From the NCBI RefSeq assembly GCF_002160865.1, contig NZ_NFLJ01000032.1, positions 1 to 37,687 on the forward strand: a DNA stretch of 37,687 nucleotides. Reading direction: 5' to 3'. The notes beneath the pieces were generated by a model. The model ran no database searches. It worked only from the letters and a program-made list of their open reading frames with translations, and was not told the DNA's origin. The DNA is from Massiliimicrobium timonense. Lineage in GTDB: Bacteria; Bacillota_I; Bacilli_A; Erysipelotrichales; Coprobacillaceae. Position numbers and translations under genes: made by a program. This document shows, piece after piece, positions 31,101 through 37,687 of this stretch. How positions within the stretch are numbered: the first letter of the stretch is position 1; each line of letters starts with the position of its first letter.

Positions 31101-34100
31101 GGTCGATAGAAGTTCATGCATGAAATCTTCATAGATATTTTCAGGTATCCACGTTGCTCCAAGCCTTACTTCAATCTCTGAAGCGGACAGTTCATCAGGC
31201 ATAGCCTGTTTTAATGCATCAATATTTTCTTGATAGATAGGATTGATGGAAACTGCCATCTCTGCTACTTTCAATTTTTGGCGAATATTGCCACTCAAAT
31301 ATTCATCAGCAGTGACATAGACTTCATTGTTATCATCAATGTCAGGAAATTGATAGATGACACCCTTTAAATCTTCTACCATTTTCTCTTTATCAAATCC
31401 TGTCAGCTGATTCATGTAATCAAAATCTATCTTTGCTTTTTCGGCTAGTGAAATCATAAGTGCTTCATTGGAAGTTTCAACACTTTCAACAGGAACATGT
31501 TTACGGATTGTACGTTTAGAAAACATATCGGCTTTTGACTTAAGCGTACCATCTTCATTTAAGTTTTCCAGCGAACACAAAAGATAGTAGGAACTGTCAT
31601 CACGGAAAGCTAAACTATTTCCACGGGAATTGATGAGTCCATATTTTTCTGTGAATGCATCATAAAGGATATTTAGTCTTTTCTGTTCGTTTTCAATGAC
31701 TAGCTCTTCAAAATCTTCTTTCTGATAGTTGATAAGATTACGTACACAGTCACGAATTTCTATCATGTCGGTAATACGATTTCTTGCAGTTTCAGTCAGT
31801 TCCATTTTCGTCATAATGCTGTTTTCTCTGAAATAGATATCACCATCAATGAGCGTGTAGCTGAAGTTTTTTACTGTTGGATCTGCAGGTATCGTCACTA
31901 TTTCTTCATTGGAATCTTCAATGACGTTATCGTCGAAGATGATCTGATCCATCTTACCTTGGATATTTGAAATAGCTTTTTCAAGTGAATCCTTCAATGG
32001 AATATCATCAAAAGGAACAACGGTCAATTCATCACGTCCATACATTGACTTTGACATTTCAAAGTTTCCCAGTACCATGTCCGGATGGTTCTGGAAATAG
32101 GCATTATAGACAAAACCATTTGCATCCTCTTGTGTATATAGCCATGGTTCATCAACCACCATCGGTCTTTCACGTTTCTTCAAAAACAGGATATCACTGA
32201 CCGCTTTGGTGTTTGCACTTTCTTTGAAAGCTGTATTAGGAAGTCTGATTGCTCCAAGCAGTTCAGCATGTTCGGATATATATTTTCTGACAGAAGAATT
32301 AGCTTTGTCCATCGTGTATTTCGATGTTACGAAGGCAATGATACCACCAGTTCTTACTTTATCCAGTGTCTTTGCAAAATAGTAATCATGGATATTGAAA
32401 TTAAGTTTATTATATCTTTTATCAGATACCTTGAACTGTCCAAATGGAACGTTACTGATGGCAACATCGAAGAAACTGTCCGGAAGATTTGTATTTTCGT
32501 ATCCATCTATCGTGATATTGGCTTTCTGATACAGTTGTTTAGCAATTCGTCCTGTGATTGAATCCAGTTCGATTCCATACAATTTCGAATTCTGCATTTG
32601 TTGAGGCAGTCTTCCCAAGAAGTTACCAGTCCCGCAGGCTGGCTCCAGTATATTTCCATACTTGAATCCAAGATTGTTCAAAGTAGAATAGATGGAATCA
32701 ATCACGATAGGTGGAGTATAGAAAGCTGTTAAAGTAGACTCTCTTGCTTGTGTATATTCTTCATCATTAAGTAGTGATTTCAATTCTGTATATTCATTTG
32801 CCCAGTTCGATTTTGTAGAATCGAATACATCAGAAAGTCCACCCCAGCCAACATATTTAGCAAGGATTTCCTGTTCATCTTTATTTGCCAGACGATTTTC
32901 CTTTTCCAAAGAAAAAAGCAGCCTGATGGCTGCAATGTTGTTCCTATATCTTTCTTTTGGTGTACCTGATCCAAGATGTTCATTATCGATGTGATAGTTA
33001 ACTGGCTCTTCTTGAGATTTGTTCTGTTCAGCTTGATTGTTAAGCTCTTGAATAATGTTATTGTTATCAAATTTATGAGAATTTTTGATAGAATTGGTAA
33101 GATTATGTACATCTGCATAATCTATAAGTTTGTCGTAAGGCATACTTGAATAGATGATTTCTCCATTATCATTATAATCCACATGATACGTACCGATTTT
33201 TTCATCATTCATGTAAATTTGTTCAGATTCCAGATAATAATCTTTATCCTTAATATTTTGTAACCATGTTAAGGCATACTGAAGCATATCGTTTTGTATG
33301 AATTCATTTGAATCATTATCAGTATTAAATTCAACATTGAGTAGAGGATTGCTGTAATAGATAGGGCTAATTGCCTTATCAGTGGAATCATAGAAAAACT
33401 TCATATGCGGTTCAGTTATCTCGATACCATTAAGTTCATACCAGTGATACATTTCAATGATTTTCTCATCACTATTATAGAAAATAGTAAGAGGATGTTC
33501 TTCACTGTTTTTCGAATAAAATGTCATCATGTAGGACTGAACATCTAAAATGTTTGGTACAAGTTCGTATAGTGCATTATAAAGTTCTGATGTTTCCTGA
33601 ACAGGTAATGTCGAAATATCATTATAGACCTTATCAATAAGATGATCTATAACCTTTTCTCTGAAAACATCATTGGTTGTATAAAGATTATAGATAGCTT
33701 CATCTGTCATGTTTATAGATGTCATGATGTCAATCATAGTTTCTCGAATCAGCAACTCTGCCTCATGTACATCTGTATCACGATTTCTTAATCGAGGGTA
33801 GTATTCACTTCGTTGAATCCTATCAATAAATACAGGAATATATTCATCAAGAAGCTGTTGTTCGCTAGTTTTATGATTATCTTCTTCGATTGCAACTAGT
33901 AATTTATCATTAAGTGGGTTTTCCTTTAAAAGAGATTTGAATTCTTCTCTTGATAGGTAATCAATAAATAAAGGAAATTCATCACTTTGGATAGCAATCT
34001 GATTTCCATCTTCAATGATTGTATATTTGTCAGCACCTTTGTAGAGCTTATCACCAATTTTCCAACGATAGTCTTTTTTGATATTTTCATCTGTACTGTT

Positions 34101-36467
34101 TTCCACAACCATACCAGCTGGTTCATTATTTGACATTTTATGTTCATACTCAAGCTGCTGTTCCATCTGCTTCTGAAGAAATGCAGGGTATCCTTCCATT
34201 TCTTCCTCATTGAGATAACGATTTGTAGCAACAAGCTCACTGATTCTTTTAGCAATCTTTTTCCAGTTAAGGGTTATCTTTATTTCTTCTTTGCCTATCT
34301 GTCGGCTTCTAGAAAATTTGATTCCTCTGCTGTCGTAATTTATATCAATCAGTCCTACTACTGGAGCAAAACCACCAATTCCATATTCTTCTTTTAAAAA
34401 CAGGGCATTTTCATTGACTGAATGTTTTTTGAGCATTAGCTGATAGATTCTGTATTTCCCATTTTCAAAACCACTGCCACGAACAAGAGCACGGTCTATT
34501 TCCTCTTGAGAAAAATAAATACCGTTTTTGAGCTGTTCCTCATTTTCATATATAGCTGTTTGCTGTTCTTCAATAGTTGGAATTTGAACACTAGGATCAA
34601 AATAGCGTGATAGAATCATGCCGTCTATTTCGCTTTCTACAAGGGACCAACTGTAATCACTAGATGCTTTCTGATCATCATACGGTCCCATGTAGATATG
34701 CAGATGCTCATTCTCTTTCTTGAATCCAAGAATGACACCATCCACTTCCATTTCTACAATCTGGTCAGGATAAAAGTCCTTTATGAACTGTATACGCTTT
34801 TGTCGATCTTGTTCATTGTTTAGAAATTCAATAATTTCGGTAGAGTTTTTTCTGAACTCATTTTTATATGAAAACAGATAATAGTCTACATTTCTATTCA
34901 TTAATCCTTTTTCATAGGTCAGTTGAATAGGAGTCATGCCTTTCTGTCTAGAATATAGATATTCGTCGTTCTCAATTAATTTTGCGACTTCCAATTGAAG
35001 CTGAAAGAAAGATAAATGAGATTTGGATTTTTTGTTTTGCCAGCTACCAGCCCATACATTAAGCCCGTTACCATCTTTCTTGTAACCAATATAAGAGTAG
35101 TCATTTTTTTCTGGACGTCGGAATGTTTCCACTAGAGTATCATCATAACATTCTGCAAGATAATCGGCACGTTCCTTATCGTCCGTATGTTCCATAAAGA
35201 ACTGTTGAATTTCTTCACGAGAATGTTGAAGTGAAACATCTTCACGTAATAACGTAGGTAAATCCTGCAAATCAAAAGGTGGTAAAGCATTTTTTATTTC
35301 TTCACCACCTAATCCTAAATCTAATTGTAGATTATCTCTGCTAAGATTATTTCCTCGGCTTGTTCTTTTAGATTGTCCATATGTTGTACCCATTCCATCT
35401 GATGAGTTTCCTTGTCTGGAGCTGGCTGTTTCTTCAGCAATTCCTCCATCAAAATTTCCATTTTTTGTACTGCTTCCTGATTGATTGTTTTTAAATGTTT
35501 GTTCAGTTTGTTCTTCGCTTTCAATGCGAGAAGATGTGCCGGATAGTTTGTTTTGAGGTAATTGTATCTCATCCTTGCGTATCGGCTGTTGAAGATTGGT
35601 TCTTCTGCTTTCAGATTTGGCATTAGATAATCTCCCACTTGATTGTACGTCAATTCTTTCATGTATATCGCTCCTTTCGTTGTTTACACCTCTATTTTGT
35701 ATCATTTGTTTGGACTGTTCAAATGTACGAATCATAATTTCTTTTGCTTTTGCAGAAATATCATTCATGCCTATTTCACATATGTCACGACTTGCTGTTC
35801 CAAGCTGCATGATCATGTCAATGGAATTGAAATCTTTTATAGCATAGAAATCTTCAGCAGTAAAGTAATCATTAACATTCAATCCACTTCTATGAATGAT
35901 CTCGAATGCTATGGAGTTTGCTAATAATGACTTAAATTCAGTCATGATTTCATGTTCTTCCATATGCTCAAGTTCGCTATCTTTTCGAAATTTGAGTAGG
36001 GGAGGAAGATAATCCTGCATATTTTCTTCAGCAATGATAGATGACATTTCAATGATTGCATGTCCTAGTTCTATAGAAAAATTCATATTCCCATACTTAT
36101 TTTCAAGCATATGGATATATTCTAATTCGTCTTTTATTTCTACTCTCCATAGATGGAGAGGCTTAAAGCTGGGACTGCGGGTATCCTTGATATCAAATAC
36201 ATATCTTAAGGTGTTATCATCATTTAAAAGAGCAATACCTTTAGAGCCTTTGCGTATCCATCGACTATGTTTTTCATTCCATGTTTCAAAAGATGCACAT
36301 GCTTTCGCATCTGGCTTTTGAGCATAAATTAAAAGTTGATCAGCAAAATCGTATTTAAACATATAAGCTGATGTTTTTAAGAATGCCATCCAATTATAAG
36401 GGGATTTGGAAAGGTTCTCAGCTTGTTCAAGTAGAAGCTCATGTATATATTCATATTTTGTTTTCAA
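28191..36467 (-). CDS. Giant ArdC-like / N6-methylase / SNF2-helicase protein (LtrC-like)
   Basis: A 2758-residue multidomain protein. Residues about 1-250 include an ArdC-like region ([30 protein letters not shown]). About 260-420 is low complexity. About 430-1150 holds repeated mixed domains I cannot assign. About 1170-1500 is an N6-adenine methylase ([15 protein letters not shown] near 1271; [10 protein letters not shown] in place of the usual NPPF). About 1900-2500 is a SNF2-type helicase: Walker A VVGAGKS near 1945, DESH near 2106, [20 protein letters not shown] near 2455. The end is coiled coil. The start codon is TTG, supported by AGGAGG seven bases before it. Such giants are common in Tn1549-like ICEs and may protect or process transferred DNA. 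Confidence 0.93.
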   Translation of the reverse strand: MKTKYEYIHELLLEQAENLSKSPYNWMAFLKTSAYMFKYDFADQLLIYAQKPDAKACASFETWNEKHSRWIRKGSKGIALLNDDNTLRYVFDIKDTRSPSFKPLHLWRVEIKDELEYIHMLENKYGNMNFSIELGHAIIEMSSIIAEENMQDYLPPLLKFRKDSELEHMEEHEIMTEFKSLLANSIAFEIIHRSGLNVNDYFTAEDFYAIKDFNSIDMIMQLGTASRDICEIGMNDISAKAKEIMIRTFEQSKQMIQNRGVNNERSDIHERIDVQSSGRLSNAKSESRRTNLQQPIRKDEIQLPQNKLSGTSSRIESEEQTEQTFKNNQSGSSTKNGNFDGGIAEETASSRQGNSSDGMGTTYGQSKRTSRGNNLSRDNLQLDLGLGGEEIKNALPPFDLQDLPTLLREDVSLQHSREEIQQFFMEHTDDKERADYLAECYDDTLVETFRRPEKNDYSYIGYKKDGNGLNVWAGSWQNKKSKSHLSFFQLQLEVAKLIENDEYLYSRQKGMTPIQLTYEKGLMNRNVDYYLFSYKNEFRKNSTEIIEFLNNEQDRQKRIQFIKDFYPDQIVEMEVDGVILGFKKENEHLHIYMGPYDDQKASSDYSWSLVESEIDGMILSRYFDPSVQIPTIEEQQTAIYENEEQLKNGIYFSQEEIDRALVRGSGFENGKYRIYQLMLKKHSVNENALFLKEEYGIGGFAPVVGLIDINYDSRGIKFSRSRQIGKEEIKITLNWKKIAKRISELVATNRYLNEEEMEGYPAFLQKQMEQQLEYEHKMSNNEPAGMVVENSTDENIKKDYRWKIGDKLYKGADKYTIIEDGNQIAIQSDEFPLFIDYLSREEFKSLLKENPLNDKLLVAIEEDNHKTSEQQLLDEYIPVFIDRIQRSEYYPRLRNRDTDVHEAELLIRETMIDIMTSINMTDEAIYNLYTTNDVFREKVIDHLIDKVYNDISTLPVQETSELYNALYELVPNILDVQSYMMTFYSKNSEEHPLTIFYNSDEKIIEMYHWYELNGIEITEPHMKFFYDSTDKAISPIYYSNPLLNVEFNTDNDSNEFIQNDMLQYALTWLQNIKDKDYYLESEQIYMNDEKIGTYHVDYNDNGEIIYSSMPYDKLIDYADVHNLTNSIKNSHKFDNNNIIQELNNQAEQNKSQEEPVNYHIDNEHLGSGTPKERYRNNIAAIRLLFSLEKENRLANKDEQEILAKYVGWGGLSDVFDSTKSNWANEYTELKSLLNDEEYTQARESTLTAFYTPPIVIDSIYSTLNNLGFKYGNILEPACGTGNFLGRLPQQMQNSKLYGIELDSITGRIAKQLYQKANITIDGYENTNLPDSFFDVAISNVPFGQFKVSDKRYNKLNFNIHDYYFAKTLDKVRTGGIIAFVTSKYTMDKANSSVRKYISEHAELLGAIRLPNTAFKESANTKAVSDILFLKKRERPMVVDEPWLYTQEDANGFVYNAYFQNHPDMVLGNFEMSKSMYGRDELTVVPFDDIPLKDSLEKAISNIQGKMDQIIFDDNVIEDSNEEIVTIPADPTVKNFSYTLIDGDIYFRENSIMTKMELTETARNRITDMIEIRDCVRNLINYQKEDFEELVIENEQKRLNILYDAFTEKYGLINSRGNSLAFRDDSSYYLLCSLENLNEDGTLKSKADMFSKRTIRKHVPVESVETSNEALMISLAEKAKIDFDYMNQLTGFDKEKMVEDLKGVIYQFPDIDDNNEVYVTADEYLSGNIRQKLKVAEMAVSINPIYQENIDALKQAMPDELSASEIEVRLGATWIPENIYEDFMHELLSTSTFVQSRINITYSKATGNWNISNKNWDRGNAKAEKTYGTHRANAYRLLEDCLNLKTTKIYDYEYDDEGKKVAILNKKETMIAQQKQEAIKEAFTNWIWKDYDRREHLVKRYNELFNSIRPREYNGDHLEFPNMNNEISLRKHQKDAIAHILYGGNTLLAHVVGAGKSFEMIAACMELKRLGLSQKAMFVVPNHLIEQWGSEFLRLYPSANILVTTKRDFEKSKRKTFCSRIATGEWDAVIIGHSQFEKIPISVERQRKLIEDQIESITNGIQDLKANGGERFSVKQLERTKKGLKKRLEKLNNDERKDDVIYFEELGIYRLFVDESHNYKNLFLYTKMRNVAGLTQTEAQKSSDMFMKCQYLDEITGGKGVVFATGTPISNSMTEMYTIQRYLQYNTLKEHGLEHFDSWASTFGETVTAIELAPEGTGYRMKTRFAKFFNLPELINMFKEVADIKTADMLNLPTPTAHYHNIAVKPSEEQKEIVAEFAKRAEAIRNENIDPTVDNMLKITNDGRKLALDQRLIDPTLGDNPHSKVNTCIDNVIRIYEDTKDKKSTQLIFCDMSTPQKTSKAFLEKLEQNVNIPYTNVYDDIYKKLIEHGIPPNEIAYIHDAATDTKKKELFSKVRQGSVRILLGSTAKMGAGTNVQDLLIASHDLDCPWRPSDLEQRSGRIIRQGNTNSDVEIYRYVTEQTFDSYLYQLIESKQKFISQIQTSKSPVRSAEDIDEVTLSYAEIKALASGNPKIKEKMDLDIQVNRLKLAKANYLSEKYDLEDKIIKYYPMKIASIKEKINDYQKDLDSTSPVEEFSGMTLQNHFYLEKETAGKALLILCEKDKSSNQKLIGEYRGFELHLSYDQFHSYHQLTLKKNGTYMIDLGNDVYGNITRIDNQINSISKKLETEKSLLITIEQQFHNAKEEVVRPFDKEQELQDKSSRLAILNKELDIGNQNNKETIPLEESSVIIQDKTINHER

Positions 36468-36493
36468 TGTTGAACCTCCTCTCGTTTGTATAT

Positions 36494-36524
36494 AAAAAGA
36501 GATTCCTAAAAATTGGAATCTCTT
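36494..36524 (-). terminator. Terminator-like hairpin in the leader of the giant gene
   Basis: A perfect 10-bp stem (AAGAGATTCC / GGAATCTCTT), eight-base loop and five T on the minus strand. AGGAGG lies 13 bases after the T run, leaving no room for a promoter between them. Confidence 0.85.
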
Positions 36525-36585
36525 ATATTATTAAATTATATTTTTAATATAATTTGCAATTTAATTTCATAAATTGTAATTTGTA

Positions 36586-36795
36586 TTACTTTGAACTTTT
36601 CTTTTTTATTTTAGCAATGAACAAGACAAATGATAAAATTAACCAAGCAACAAATCCTACTTTAAATCCTACAAGCCAAGTATTTTCATAACTTAATTTA
36701 AATAGTATATCTAAAATTTTCATTGTTGTTGTTGCACATAATAACATCACAACTAAAAATAAGATTTCTAAAATTATAAACTTTATTTTTTTCAT
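36586..36795 (-). CDS. Small two-helix membrane protein
   Basis: A 69-residue protein with two membrane segments (FIILEILFLVVMLLCATTT and VGFKVGFVAWLILSFVLFIA) and a basic tail (KIKKKSSK). The function is unknown. The ATG at 36795 gives better spacing from GAGGTG than one four codons earlier. A 14-base motif shared with the two genes upstream lies just before the ribosome site. Confidence 0.65.
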   Translation of the reverse strand: MKKIKFIILEILFLVVMLLCATTTMKILDILFKLSYENTWLVGFKVGFVAWLILSFVLFIAKIKKKSSK

Positions 36796-36812
36796 AATAG
36801 CATACACCTCTA

Positions 36813-36826
36813 CAAATTACTATTTA
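36813..36826 (-). repeat. Leader repeat, copy 1
   Basis: TAAATAGTAATTTG on the minus strand, just before the ribosome site of the small membrane protein. Identical copies are at 37327-37340 and 37568-37581. Confidence 0.6.
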
Positions 36827-36903
36827 ACAATTACTAAATTTATTTGTTTTTCTTTATATAAATAAATCCTCCATACAACTTACTATTATTCACATAATGT
36901 ATA

Positions 36904-37311
36904 TTACTTTCTATTAGGTTTTCTTTTAATTAAAAGTAATTTTTTTAAATCCTCTAATATTGAGTTATCAGTTATATCAAACATAACCCATTTTCCATCG
37001 TGATATGTTTGTGCATTATCATAGGTTTCTAGTACATCAGATGAAAGTTCATTTCTTATTTCTTCCAATTTACTTCTCTCATCTTTACCAAAGATAATCA
37101 TAAATCCCAATGTATTATCTTTAAAATAAAAAGCACATAAAGTTTTTCCACTTTTTCTAAATTTATATTCATAAGTCCATTTTTTTCCACCATTATTCCA
37201 TACTTGTTCCATATCATAAAGTTTTGTTATTTCATTCACAATATTATAAAAAGTATTAACTTTATCAATTTCAACTAATTTTTCTAGTTCTTCTCTCTTT
37301 ATATTTTCCAT
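36904..37311 (-). CDS. DUF3788-family protein
   Basis: A 135-residue soluble protein matching DUF3788: WNNGGKKWTYEYKFRKSGKTLCAFYFKDN, then GFMIIFGKDERSKLEEI and a final DGKWVMFDITDN...LLLIKRKP. The family's function is unknown. The ATG at 37311 (MENIKREE) is preferred over an in-frame TTG six codons earlier. The stop of the zinc-ribbon gene lies 22 bases upstream. Confidence 0.85.
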   Translation of the reverse strand: MENIKREELEKLVEIDKVNTFYNIVNEITKLYDMEQVWNNGGKKWTYEYKFRKSGKTLCAFYFKDNTLGFMIIFGKDERSKLEEIRNELSSDVLETYDNAQTYHDGKWVMFDITDNSILEDLKKLLLIKRKPNRK

Positions 37312-37326
37312 TTTATATCTCACTTT

Positions 37327-37340
37327 CAAATTACTATTTA
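37327..37340 (-). repeat. Leader repeat, copy 2
   Basis: TAAATAGTAATTTG on the minus strand; here it also contains the TAG stop of the zinc-ribbon gene. Confidence 0.55.
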
Positions 37341-37552
37341 TCTTTATTCTTTAATATTAATTTTCTAACTTTAGAAATATCTTGAATGTAAATTTCAGTA
37401 TAACCACACTCTGGACAAACAGCACATTTAAACTTGCCCAAATTATCTTTAAAAATTCCCTGTTGTGTAATCTTAATTCCGTATGCTCCCCCTTCAACTT
37501 TAACATCTAAATCTTCTACCATTTCAGTATCACATCTTAAACATTTTCTCAT
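37334..37552 (-). CDS. Zinc-ribbon protein
   Basis: A 72-residue protein with two Cys pairs (KCLRCDTEM near the start; CAVCPECGYTEIYI near residue 50), a typical zinc ribbon of the nucleic-acid-binding type. The function is unknown. The ATG at 37552 follows AGGAGG by seven bases. It precedes the DUF3788 gene in the same direction. Confidence 0.82.
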   Translation of the reverse strand: MRKCLRCDTEMVEDLDVKVEGGAYGIKITQQGIFKDNLGKFKCAVCPECGYTEIYIQDISKVRKLILKNKDK

Positions 37553-37567
37553 AACTATCCTCCTATA

Positions 37568-37620
37568 CAAATTACTATTTATTAAACAAATCACTAAATT
37601 GTAATTTTAGTGAATAGTAA
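37568..37620 (-). repeat. Leader repeat copy 3 within a two-part stem
   Basis: TAAATAGTAATTTG (37568-37581) is followed upstream by CACTAAA / TTTAGTG (37592-37598, 37606-37612). TTACTATT / AATAGTAA (37572-37579, 37613-37620) pairs around it with a 12-base bulge. It separates the partial right-edge gene from the zinc-ribbon gene and could be an operator or leader structure. Confidence 0.5.
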
Positions 37621-37621
37621 C

Positions 37622-37687
37622 TTAATTTTCTTTTTTATTAAACATATGGCGTACTTTATCTATTCGATTATTTGGTCTACGTGATTG
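37622..37687 (-). CDS. 3' end of a gene cut by the right edge
   Basis: Twenty-one codons and a TAA are visible, ending RIDKVRHMFNKKEN. The basic composition would suit the end of a DNA-binding or replication protein, but this is too short to assign. The frame is open to the window edge. Confidence 0.45.
   Translation of the reverse strand, partial: QSRRPNNRIDKVRHMFNKKEN

Noticed and set aside
30938-31162. Minus-strand frames inside the giant gene (also 32780-33118, 33926-34255, 35321-35662)
   Set aside because: All lie in another frame of an intact 2758-codon gene and have no ribosome sites.
1-37687. CRISPR arrays, tRNA, rRNA and insertion sequences
   Set aside because: No regularly spaced repeats, no tRNA-like cloverleaf, no rRNA segment and no transposase gene were seen on either strand.

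Overview
The window is about 30% G+C and reads as part of an integrative conjugative element (ICE) of the Tn1549/CTn type from a gut Firmicute. AT-rich spacers, strong AGGAGG ribosome sites, a MOB-P relaxase, and VirB4, VirD4, VirB6-like, PrgI and Maff2-like proteins all point that way. An Erysipelotrichia-like or related low-G+C host is my inference; there is no rRNA or housekeeping gene to test it. No integrase, excisionase or attachment site is visible, so the element continues beyond at least one edge.

Right and centre (about 10.1-37.7 kb), nearly all on the minus strand: the transfer and processing module. From right to left it holds a partial gene, a zinc-ribbon protein, a DUF3788 protein and a small membrane protein, then a 2758-residue ArdC-like/N6-methylase/SNF2-helicase giant. 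Next come a toprim protein with a duplicated N-domain paralogue, a PcfM-like and a DUF4315-like protein, a candidate oriT, MobC and the relaxase. A DUF3800 gene with a structured RNA follows, then PcfB, an ArdC-like protein, VirD4, the VirB2-like pilin, VirB6, a coiled-coil protein, two small regulators or accessory proteins, an M23 peptidase, PrgI, VirB4 and the lysozyme/CHAP wall hydrolase. Terminator-like hairpins sit directly before several ribosome sites in this operon.

Left of that (5.8-9.9 kb) is a phage-like lysis cassette: ArpU-like regulator, TcdE-type holin, GH25 lysozyme and a 755-residue peptidoglycan-binding/DUF1906 protein without a signal peptide. Two promoters in it share the same palindrome at the -35 position with identical spacing to the -10. 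This looks like a holin/endolysin (type 10-like) release system with a candidate cargo, a reading that remains an inference.

The far left (0-5.4 kb) is accessory: a lipoprotein and exported-protein pair, a chimeric fossil made from pieces of the DUF1906 and CHAP genes, a divergent XRE regulator/unknown pair around a symmetric operator, and an XRE-agrB pair whose agrB overlaps the regulator and starts with TTG. A truncated small gene at the very left edge could be the matching AgrD-like peptide.
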